A stretch of 5,017 nt of DNA from JANLIQ01 sp964362925 (GCA_964362925.1 CAYIGA010000027.1:1-5017), one strand, 5' to 3'. Shown: positions 1 to 4,873, numbered from the stretch's first letter. Translations and numbers: made by a program. The notes: generated by a model from the sequence alone, not told the origin.

Positions 1-14
1 CATCTGGATTCTGC

Positions 15-44
15 TGGAAATGAGTCCAAACTTTTTGGTATAAT
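15..44 (+). promoter_or_regulatory. Possible extended -10 promoter pointing into the tRNA-Ala(GGC) 3' end
   Basis: TATAAT at 39-44 matches the -10 consensus exactly and is preceded by TGG (36-38), which makes an extended -10. A TGGAAA hexamer at 15-20 matches four of six -35 positions with an 18-nt spacer. Transcription would start near 51 and run through the inverted repeat at 47-96 and then antisense to the tRNA gene. No plus-strand gene follows, so the product would be an antisense or non-coding RNA, or the match may be chance. Confidence 0.35.
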
Positions 45-46
45 GA

Positions 47-96
47 CCACCATACGAAACTTGTTCGGAAGAGTCAGAACAAGTTTCGTATGGTGG
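47..96. repeat. 20-bp perfect inverted repeat overlapping the tRNA-Ala 3' CCA end
   Basis: The left arm (47-66) and right arm (77-96) are perfect complements over 20 bp, separated by a 10-nt loop (67-76) that carries a GGAAGAGT motif. The right arm includes the last two acceptor bases, the discriminator base and the encoded CCA of the minus-strand tRNA (91-96). In a tRNA precursor the mature 3' end would therefore be buried in a strong hairpin. No T-run follows the hairpin on either strand in the right place, so it is not a classical intrinsic terminator. It could be a processing or protection hairpin for the tRNA precursor. Confidence 0.85.
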
Positions 97-166
97 ACCG
101 TACCGGGATCGAACCGGTTACCTCATCGATGCCATCGATGCGCTCTACCAAGTGAGCTAACGGCCC
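91..166 (-). tRNA. tRNA-Ala, anticodon GGC, with encoded CCA
   Basis: The minus strand folds into a full cloverleaf. The acceptor is GGGCCGT/ACGGTCC, with the G3:U70 pair that identifies alanine tRNAs, followed by A73 and an encoded CCA (91-93). The D stem is GCTC/GAGC with G18G19, the anticodon stem CATCG/CGATG, and the T arm ACCGG-TTCGATC-CCGGT. The anticodon GGC is at 131-133 and reads GCC/GCU alanine codons. The anticodon loop ATGGCAT has the A32-U38 pair that is characteristic of bacterial tRNA-Ala(GGC). One oddity: position 15 is C and position 48 is A, where the sister tRNA-Ala at 4677-4749 has the normal G15/C48. A structured leader lies directly upstream (167-292), and the 3' end lies in a 20-bp inverted repeat. 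Confidence 0.95.
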
Positions 167-292
167 CAACTATCTCTGTCTAACGCCAGAGCTACACTGG
201 ACAAGCGATTCTTTGAGTCTAATTCTTGTCCCTCGAAGCCCGAGTGCTAACGAGGGCGAAGTAGGGGACTATCGACCCAGAACGCTAGCACG
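167..292 (-). ncRNA. Structured leader upstream of tRNA-Ala(GGC), copy 1 of 2
   Basis: This segment is homologous in layout to 4750-4873, which precedes the other tRNA-Ala. Counted from tRNA base 1, the two share a hairpin at offset 8, GCTAC at 25/26, a long-range helix at 33/34 to 59, TGAGTC in its loop at 48, and AGTGYTAACGAG at 77 (plus-strand sequences). Helices here are CTCTG/CAGAG (174-178 with 187-191) and GGACAAG/CTTGTCC (199-205 with 225-231). In the other copy both helices have different bases but still pair perfectly, which points to selection on RNA structure. I do not recognise the family. It is probably a 5' leader of the tRNA precursor or a cis-acting RNA; the minus strand is inferred from the tRNA direction. 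Boundaries are approximate. Confidence 0.55.
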
Positions 293-341
293 TAATTTTC
301 AATTAACAAGCTTAACTTTTTCACTTATTATTGATTGAATA

Positions 342-347
342 ATTCTA
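342..347 (-). promoter_or_regulatory. Candidate -10 element for the tRNA-Ala(GGC) leader
   Basis: TAGAAT on the minus strand lies in the 11-base string GGGTAGAATTA. The same string occurs upstream of the other tRNA-Ala leader at almost the same distance from the tRNA (176 and 180 nt from tRNA base 1). No convincing -35 is visible. The site lies just after the gpmI stop codon, so the tRNA may also be reached by readthrough from the eno-gpmI operon. The 327-343 stretch forms an A/T-only inverted repeat (ATTATT/AATAAT) of uncertain meaning. Confidence 0.3.
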
Positions 348-367
348 CCCCTTACCGCTTTTATTGG

Positions 368-1960
368 CTAGACGGCGGTGGTGGGTTGAATTATCGCTGG
401 GGAAGCCGAAACGGTCGACACGGTTTCTGGCCGGACAATTAAATTCTTACCCGTCATTTCCGAAGAAGGGGACAGCCCCATTAATCCGAGAATAGTTGGG
501 GCTAAATCGAATAAAGATCCGGCTCGGATATTCCAGCCCCTGGCCAAGTCGCCAATCAGATAGAGGGGGACGGGATTGTTGGTATGCTCGGTATCAGGTT
601 CGCCAGTTTTCGGACTAACCATTTGTTCAACATTGCCATGATCGGCAGTGACAATCAGTAGTCCATTTTGCTTGTCCATCGCTTCGTAAATAGTTTGAAG
701 GACTCGATCAACCCCCTGGCAGGCTTCTATCGCCGCCCGGAGATTGCCGGTATGTCCAACCATATCAGGCGCCGCTAAATTTAAAATGATAAAATCATAC
801 TCGGCCAAGCCCTTGATTACCGCATCGGCCACCTCGGCCATCGCCATCTCGGGTACTTGATCATAGCTAAGAACCTTGGGTGATGGGACGACAATTCTAT
901 TTTCGCCGGCAAAGGAGTTTTCGGTACCGGCATTAAAAAAATAGGTGACGTGGGCGTATTTTTCCGATTCGGCGACGTGAAGTTGTTTTAATTGGGCGGC
1001 GGAAATTACGGCCGCCAACGGTTGAGTCAGATTACGGGGTCGGAATGCGACCACCATCGGTAAACCTTCTTGATAATAAGTAAAACCAACAAAGTAGAGA
1101 TTTTGAATGATTTTCGGCCGATTAAACTCGGTAAATTCCCTTTTGACCAACGCTTGAGTTATCTCCCGGGCTCGATCACCTCGAAAATTGAAAAAAATTA
1201 CTGAATCGCCGTTCTCTAATGGATGAAAACTATTATTCTCGCCGCTGATAATGGTCGGTATAATGAACTCGTCGGAGAAACCGTCTCGATAAGATGATGA
1301 TGTCGCCGCTTCTGCCGTCCGCGCCGTCGGACCAATTCCCTCGGTCATGGCCCGGTAGGTTTTTTCAATCCGATCCCAGCGATGATCGCGATCCATGGCG
1401 TAATATCGACCGGAAATTGTGCCGATTCGACCAAAGCCAATTTGGCGAAATTTTTCATTCAGTCGCGACAGATGGACTTGAGCGACAAAAGGAGCGGTGT
1501 CGCGTCCGTCAGTGATGGCGTGGACATAGACATTAGTACAGCGACGTTCGGCGGCCATATCAAGTAAAGCAAATAGATGGTCGATGTGACTGTGAATGCC
1601 GCCATCAGATATTAAACCTAAAATATGAACCGCTCGGCCGGTTTTAGTTGCTCGATCAAAAGCCTCAATTAGGCTTGGATTGGCGAAAAAAGTCAGATCG
1701 TTAATCGCATCGTTAATGACCGGGAAGGATTCGTTAGCCACCTGCCCCGAGCCAATTGTCAGATGGCCAACTTCTGAATTACCCCGTTCTCCCCTTGGTA
1801 GGCCGACGGCTACACCTGAAGCTTCGAGCGTCGAATAGGGATATTTTTGCTTGGCGGCGTTGAGAAAAGGTGTCTTGGCCATGGAAATAGCGTTGCCGCC
1901 CCACGGCGGCGCTACTCCCCAACCATCGATCACCGCCAAAACAATTGGTTTAGGTCGCAT
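368..1960 (-). CDS. gpmI: 2,3-bisphosphoglycerate-independent phosphoglycerate mutase
   Basis: This cytoplasmic Mn-dependent enzyme interconverts 3-phosphoglycerate and 2-phosphoglycerate in glycolysis and belongs to the alkaline phosphatase superfamily. The protein is 530 aa, slightly longer than the usual 510-515. The metal and nucleophile residues are all visible: D12 in IDGWG, S62 in GNSEVGH (the phosphoserine nucleophile), D399 and H403 in PDMVGHTG, D440-H441 in TADHGN, and H459. Substrate-binding residues H123 (GGIHSH), D151-R153-D154 (DGRD), R185 and R191 (GRYYAMDRD), R260 and R263 (FRGDR) and K334 are also present. Small deviations are FFNAG for the common FFNGG and NLAAPD for NYANPD. 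The last ~20 residues form a Ser/Thr/Ala/Pro-rich tail outside the conserved domain. The ATG lies one base after the eno TAA with no clear Shine-Dalgarno, which suggests translational coupling in an eno-gpmI operon. Confidence 0.97.
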   Translation of the reverse strand: MRPKPIVLAVIDGWGVAPPWGGNAISMAKTPFLNAAKQKYPYSTLEASGVAVGLPRGERGNSEVGHLTIGSGQVANESFPVINDAINDLTFFANPSLIEAFDRATKTGRAVHILGLISDGGIHSHIDHLFALLDMAAERRCTNVYVHAITDGRDTAPFVAQVHLSRLNEKFRQIGFGRIGTISGRYYAMDRDHRWDRIEKTYRAMTEGIGPTARTAEAATSSSYRDGFSDEFIIPTIISGENNSFHPLENGDSVIFFNFRGDRAREITQALVKREFTEFNRPKIIQNLYFVGFTYYQEGLPMVVAFRPRNLTQPLAAVISAAQLKQLHVAESEKYAHVTYFFNAGTENSFAGENRIVVPSPKVLSYDQVPEMAMAEVADAVIKGLAEYDFIILNLAAPDMVGHTGNLRAAIEACQGVDRVLQTIYEAMDKQNGLLIVTADHGNVEQMVSPKTGEPDTEHTNNPVPLYLIGDLARGWNIRAGSLFDLAPTILGLMGLSPSSEMTGKNLIVRPETVSTVSASPAIIQPTTAV

Positions 1961-1961
1961 T

Positions 1962-3170
1962 TTACTTGGGCGTCAATAGCTGACGCTCGATGGCTAAGAG
2001 CCGTCGGTATTTAGTCATTCGTTCGGGATGGGCCTCGTTCGGGGCGCCCGATTTGATAAATTGCGCCCCCATCCCGACGGCAAAATCAGCAATGAAGTCG
2101 TCGAGTGTTTCGCCCGAACGATGAGATACAATCGTTACCATCCCTGACGACCGAGCCATCTCCATCACCGTCATCGTCTCGGTAACAGTACCGATTTGAT
2201 TGAGCTTAATCAGAATAGCGTTGGTCGATTTTTCATCGATGCCGCGCTGAAGCCGTTCGGGATTAGTGACGTAAAGATCGTCGCCGATTAAAAGTAATTT
2301 CTTGTCGGTGGCGATTGATTTTTCCATTTGGAGTAAAAATTTAGACCAATCTTCCCAATTTTCTTCGGGAAAAGGATCCTCTAACGACAAGATTGGAAAA
2401 TCCTCTAAAAAGCCCAAGTAGCGACTGGGCGTCATATCAAATGTTGGCGGCACATTGGAAGCGGCAACGTCTAATCCCAGCGAGACTTCATCCCATTTCT
2501 TGTAGCCAGAATCTTTTATCGCTCGAACCAAATAGTCGCAAGCCATTTCGTTGGTATCTAAATTGGGCGCGTAACCTCCTTCGTCGCCGAAGGTCCGACT
2601 AATATGATCACTTTCTAAAATCTGTCCGAGAGTCGTAAAAATTAGCTGACCAGCCGAAAGTTGGTTGTGATAACCACTGATTCGGTCGGGTACGACCATA
2701 AACTCCTGAATATCAAGGTTATTAGTGGCGTGTTTGCCGCCGTTAATCAGATTAAACATCGGAATCGGTAGGCTAAACGACTTGCGGTCGTCAAGCGTCG
2801 CGATATACCGATAAAGCTCTTGACCGGTAGTTTTAGCGCCAACTCGGGCTGACGCCATTGAAACGCCGAGAATACTGTTAGTACCGAGTTTGGATTTATT
2901 GCTCGTGCCGTCGAGATCGATCATTTTTTGATCGATTAAGCGCTGATCGGTAACTTCTAAACCACGCAAGGCCGGTTCAATTAATTCGGTAATATTTCTG
3001 ACGGCTTGATTGATGTCAACAATGGCTGATTCGAACGCTCCTTTGGAAGCACCCGAAGGAATGGCGGCCGATCCGACAATATTATTATCGGTCTGAACTG
3101 ACGCCTGAACGGTTGGATCACCTCGAGAATCATGGATAACGTCGCCCCAAATACGGAATATCTTCGACAT
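1962..3170 (-). CDS. eno: Enolase (phosphopyruvate hydratase)
   Basis: Enolase converts 2-phosphoglycerate to phosphoenolpyruvate with Mg2+ in the cytoplasm. The 402-aa protein is a little shorter than typical bacterial enolases (about 415-430). All catalytic elements are visible: the mobile loop PSGAS (38-42), H147 in GGKH, E156 in DIQEF, the proton donor E197 in GDEGGYAP, metal ligands D234 (LGLD), E264 (LEDPF) and the D297-D298 pair (GDDLYVTN), the base K322 (IKLNQIGT), H350-R351-S352 (VSHRSGET) and K373 (IKSGAP). Variants are DSRGDPT for the usual DSRGNPT and an apparent two-residue longer loop after GAP (NEAHPER). The start chosen is ATG at 3170-3168, because GGAGG at 3183-3179 sits 8 nt upstream; a TTG one codon earlier is less likely. 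The gene is followed one base later by gpmI, the preceding step in the pathway. Confidence 0.98.
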   Translation of the reverse strand: MSKIFRIWGDVIHDSRGDPTVQASVQTDNNIVGSAAIPSGASKGAFESAIVDINQAVRNITELIEPALRGLEVTDQRLIDQKMIDLDGTSNKSKLGTNSILGVSMASARVGAKTTGQELYRYIATLDDRKSFSLPIPMFNLINGGKHATNNLDIQEFMVVPDRISGYHNQLSAGQLIFTTLGQILESDHISRTFGDEGGYAPNLDTNEMACDYLVRAIKDSGYKKWDEVSLGLDVAASNVPPTFDMTPSRYLGFLEDFPILSLEDPFPEENWEDWSKFLLQMEKSIATDKKLLLIGDDLYVTNPERLQRGIDEKSTNAILIKLNQIGTVTETMTVMEMARSSGMVTIVSHRSGETLDDFIADFAVGMGAQFIKSGAPNEAHPERMTKYRRLLAIERQLLTPK

Positions 3171-3173
3171 CAA

Positions 3174-3190
3174 ACAAACCTCCGGTTTGT
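3174..3190 (-). promoter_or_regulatory. Hairpin that encloses the eno Shine-Dalgarno
   Basis: On the minus strand the 7-bp arms ACAAACC (3190-3184) and GGTTTGT (3180-3174) flank a GGA loop (3183-3181). The GGAGG ribosome binding site (3183-3179) is formed by the loop plus the first two bases of the 3' arm, and the eno ATG follows 8 nt later. In this fold the site would be partly occluded. That would allow translation to be tuned, or the hairpin may only mark the 5' end of a stable mRNA. The pairing is seen directly; the regulatory role is inferred. Confidence 0.5.
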
Positions 3191-3195
3191 AGACA

Positions 3196-3223
3196 GAATT
3201 AAGAATGTAGAATTAGGAATGTC
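3196..3223. repeat. 14-nt tandem duplication upstream of eno
   Basis: GAATTAAGAATGTA (3196-3209) is followed immediately by GAATTAGGAATGTC (3210-3223), two mismatches in 14. Similar AATTCT/AGAATC words recur at 3300-3326, giving low-complexity spacer sequence. I see no good promoter for eno in this stretch, so eno may depend on transcription from pgi/pmi upstream or on a weak unrecognised promoter. Confidence 0.6.
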
Positions 3224-3302
3224 GCTAACGCTCGCTTCTCGACTAAATCTCGTAGTTAGGAGGGGCTTGTCGTTATGCGGAAAGAAGGAATTGACCTTAA
3301 TT

Positions 3303-3419
3303 CTAGATTCTTGATTCATAATTCTGCATTTTTTTACGAACCCCTGTGAGTAAATCGAGAATATAATCGTTCTCATCTCGAGCTTCAAGCGAGAGACGAG
3401 CGAGTGCAACGAGCGACAT
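3303..3419 (-). CDS. Possible 38-aa small protein built on the 44-nt repeat
   Basis: An open frame from ATG 3419-3417 to TAG 3305-3303 encodes 38 residues. It starts MSLVALARLSLEAR, continues with DENDYILDLLTGVRKK and ends MQNYESRI. A GGGA sequence lies about 8 nt before the ATG, inside the preceding repeat copy. In this frame the repeat peptide ENxYILDLLTG(I/V)RK is preserved in all three repeat copies, with almost all differences at third codon positions; in the alternative frame, which runs on to 3170, the changes are non-conservative. The frame is also open 15 codons upstream, through repeat copy 2. I do not recognise the peptide. It may be a real small gene, or a decayed fragment of a larger repeat-containing gene. 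Confidence 0.3.
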   Translation of the reverse strand: MSLVALARLSLEARDENDYILDLLTGVRKKMQNYESRI

Positions 3420-3504
3420 TTTACGAATCCCGGTGAGTAAATCGAGAATGTACTCGTTCTCATTTTACGAACTCCGGTGAGTAAATCGAGAATGTACTCG
3501 TTCT
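3327..3504 (-). repeat. Three copies of a 44-47-nt repeat between pgi/pmi and eno
   Basis: The copies are 3327-3373 (47 nt, with three extra T), 3417-3460 (44 nt) and 3461-3504 (44 nt). Copies 2 and 3 are directly adjacent and differ at two bases. Copies 1 and 2 are separated by a 43-nt segment (3374-3416) with its own partial inverted repeat (TCTC-GA-GCTT / AAGC-GAGA). Each unit on the minus strand begins ATGAGAACGA, contains GAGAA...TTCTC and GAGTA...TACTC inverted words, and ends with CCGGAG- or CGGGAT-type sequence before the next ATG. The pgi/pmi stop codon (3506-3504) overlaps the edge of copy 3. Together with 3196-3223 and the eno hairpin this accounts for most of the 330-nt spacer. 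Confidence 0.85.
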
Positions 3505-4532
3505 CATAATTTTATTAGCTCACTTTTTAGTAAATCAATCGCCGCCGTCGGCGTTGGGTCGACACCATAGACTCCGGCTAAATAAAAACTAAGGAGATCG
3601 CCGAAGTGCAAAAATAGAAACTGTTCAGCCAAAGGCGAACCAGACTTAACGGAAAGTGGCACAAATGGAATTTCCTTTTGGCTAAAAACTTTTTCCAGGC
3701 CCTTTTTTCGGGCGATATTCCGAGAAAAACCGTATTTTGATTCCAGGAGAAGAACCTCCAATTTTTCCGTCACGGCAAATTCGATGCCGACAACGATATT
3801 GTGACCGGCCTCTGGAAGAGTCGCGGCCAGGGCGAATGTTTTACTGTTTTCGTTAAATTGGTTCTGGTAACGTTTAGCAACCGCCGAGAGCGGCGGATAG
3901 GCTATAATAATCGGTACTTTATTATTGAGCGATACCGCCAAATCCTCGGCCTTGGCCAGAAAATGTTTTTGAATGACAGTTTTTTTCAGCTCATCAACCG
4001 CTTGAAAATAAGCTTCTTCTGACAAATTAGTTAGTTGTAATTTGGCCGATAATGTTAACAGGGAACCGTAGAGATGGCCAAGGGCCGCCCGGGGAGGACT
4101 GGAATAATTTATTTTAAATAAGGGGAAATCGTGAATGGCGGCTAATTCCATCAATTTCCCGCCGGAACTAACAGCTATCACGGCCATTTTCCGCTCCATG
4201 GCCGCTTTAACACTGTCGAGGACTTCTTCGGTATCGCCGGAATAAGTGACGGCGATTAAGAGCGTTTTGGCGTCAGCCCAACCAGGCAAACCGTAATCTG
4301 CCCAAACTGTAACTGGTTTAGTAAGTTTGTCGCCAAACAAGTCAATCAAAAGTAATCCGGCAATACCGGATCCGCCCATGCCAGCGATAATAACCTGATT
4401 AAAACGGTCGGCGGCAATCGGTAAGTTTTTAATCCATAGACTAGTCCAGGCCTTTTCCAGCTGAACTGGTAACTCCATGGTTTTCTCCAACATTTTCTCT
4501 GAGTCTTCAACAATAATTTGCCCCTCTGACAT
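3504..4532 (-). CDS. Bifunctional phosphoglucose/phosphomannose isomerase
   Basis: Enzymes of this SIS-domain family interconvert glucose-6-P or mannose-6-P with fructose-6-P in the cytoplasm. They replace classical Pgi in many archaea and small-genome bacteria. The 342-aa protein shows two SIS sugar-isomerase halves. The N-terminal half has GMGGSG (51-56), the phosphate-binding TYSGDTEE (96-103) and SSPPRAALG (144-152), with R148 as the catalytic-site arginine. The second half begins with FNENSK (226-231), containing the catalytic base E228, followed by LPEAGHN (239-245) with H244, the ring-opening histidine. These match the Pyrobaculum-type PGI/PMI pattern. ATG 4532 gives full length but has no clear Shine-Dalgarno. 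An ATG at residue 19 is preceded by GGAG with 6-nt spacing and could be used instead. tRNA-Ala(CGC) lies upstream; the repeats and eno lie downstream on the same strand. Confidence 0.93.
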   Translation of the reverse strand: MSEGQIIVEDSEKMLEKTMELPVQLEKAWTSLWIKNLPIAADRFNQVIIAGMGGSGIAGLLLIDLFGDKLTKPVTVWADYGLPGWADAKTLLIAVTYSGDTEEVLDSVKAAMERKMAVIAVSSGGKLMELAAIHDFPLFKINYSSPPRAALGHLYGSLLTLSAKLQLTNLSEEAYFQAVDELKKTVIQKHFLAKAEDLAVSLNNKVPIIIAYPPLSAVAKRYQNQFNENSKTFALAATLPEAGHNIVVGIEFAVTEKLEVLLLESKYGFSRNIARKKGLEKVFSQKEIPFVPLSVKSGSPLAEQFLFLHFGDLLSFYLAGVYGVDPTPTAAIDLLKSELIKL

Positions 4533-4578
4533 ATTAAGAGCGTACTACGGACGGCTTACTTTGAGAAGTGACAGCATG

Positions 4579-4677
4579 ACTCTTTTCAAGGAAGAGTAAA
4601 CTCTTCCCCAGTATAGACTACGGGAGTGAAGCGACTCGAAGAGTTTACTCTCTGCTAACGGTAGTGAGTCGAAGAGT
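4579..4677. repeat. Cluster of alternative ACTCTTC/GAAGAGT inverted repeats
   Basis: The spacer between tRNA-Ala(CGC) and pgi/pmi contains several mutually exclusive complementary words. These are ACTCTT 4579-4584 with AAGAGT 4592-4597; GGAAGAG/CTCTTCC 4590-4607 (7 bp, 4-nt loop); a 14-bp perfect pairing of 4593-4606 with 4638-4651; and CGACTC 4632-4637 with GAGTCG 4666-4671. A further GAAGAGT at 4671-4677 ends on the tRNA discriminator base. No T-run accompanies any stem, so none is a standard terminator. The arrangement resembles switching hairpins or serial tRNA 3'-trailer structures. Confidence 0.65.
4610..4639 (-). promoter_or_regulatory. Candidate promoter for pgi/pmi
   Basis: TATACT on the minus strand (4615-4610) matches five of six -10 positions. 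TCGAGT (4639-4634) is a weak -35 (three of six) at 18-nt spacing. Transcription would begin near 4603, inside the GGAAGAG/CTCTTCC hairpin, and leave a 5' UTR of about 70 nt before the pgi/pmi ATG. Readthrough from the tRNA unit is an alternative. Confidence 0.35.
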
Positions 4678-4749
4678 GGACCGTAGCGGAATCGAACCGC
4701 TGACCTCATCAATGCGAATGATGCGCTCTACCAACTGAGCTAACGGCCC
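4677..4749 (-). tRNA. tRNA-Ala, anticodon CGC, no encoded CCA
   Basis: The minus strand gives a complete 73-nt cloverleaf. The acceptor is GGGCCGT/ACGGTCC with the alanine identity pair G3:U70, the D stem GCTC/GAGC with A14, G15 and G18G19, the anticodon stem CATCA/TGATG with loop TTCGCAT, and the T arm AGCGG-TTCGATT-CCGCT. The anticodon CGC is at 4714-4716 and reads GCG. The discriminator A73 is followed by CTC, so CCA must be added after transcription, unlike the tRNA-Ala at 91-166. The normal G15-C48 Levitt pair is present. A structured leader lies upstream (4750-4873), and a repeat-rich spacer and pgi/pmi lie downstream. Confidence 0.96.
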
Positions 4750-4873
4750 CAACTACGCTTCAGTTGACACTGAAGCTACGATGGGCGAGTGACATATGAG
4801 TCAGTTTCTCGCCCGCTATAGCCACAGTGTTAACGAGCGACGGTGGGAGCTAACGGCCCATAGGCTCGGGCAC
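4750..4873 (-). ncRNA. Structured leader upstream of tRNA-Ala(CGC), copy 2 of 2
   Basis: This is the counterpart of 167-292. Helices are GCTTCAGT/ACTGAAGC (4757-4764 with 4769-4776, perfect 8 bp, TGAC loop on the plus strand) and GGGCGAG/CTCGCCC (4783-4789 with 4808-4814). Loop blocks TGAGTC (4797-4802) and AGTGTTAACGAG (4826-4837) are at the same distance from the tRNA as in copy 1. At 4847-4859 the leader repeats, base for base, the first 13 nt of the tRNA itself (minus-strand GGGCCGTTAGCTC). It could in principle pair with the tRNA 3' acceptor strand. A further imperfect hairpin (AGTAG-TTC / GAA-CGC-CTACT, 4889-4914) precedes this copy only. No known riboswitch, T-box, tmRNA or RNase P pattern is recognised. 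Confidence 0.55.

Noticed and set aside
47..96. Intrinsic terminator of the tRNA-Ala(GGC) unit
   Set aside because: The stem is strong, but no T-run follows on the minus strand (the sequence continues TCATTATACC and an A-run) or on the plus strand.
167..292. T-box, tmRNA or known riboswitch in the tRNA leaders
   Set aside because: No T-box antiterminator sequence, no tmRNA reading frame or tag, and no riboswitch consensus that I know could be found. The genes downstream are tRNAs, not aminoacyl-tRNA synthetases.
1294..1567. Plus-strand open frames inside gpmI, and similar ones inside eno and pgi/pmi
   Set aside because: They are antisense shadows of well-supported genes, without recognisable motifs or ribosome binding sites.
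3171..3173. TTG start codon for eno, one codon before the ATG
   Set aside because: The ATG at 3170 gives the family-typical MSKI start and the better 8-nt spacing from GGAGG.
3170..3463. 97-aa minus-strand open frame beginning MRTSTFSIYS and ending at the eno start (TGATG overlap)
   Set aside because: It starts inside repeat copy 2 and runs through low-complexity spacer. Changes between its two internal repeats are non-conservative in this frame, whereas another frame shows third-position changes. The TGATG overlap with eno is noted but may be chance.
3327..3504. Short CRISPR array
   Set aside because: Two of the three repeats are directly adjacent without a spacer, the repeats differ in length, the sole spacer-like segment has GAGCGA low complexity, and no cas gene is present.
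3504..3506. Reading TGA as glycine (code 25)
   Set aside because: The pgi/pmi protein reaches its normal family end at this TGA, and TAG, TAA and TGA are each used once as a terminal stop, so the standard code fits.
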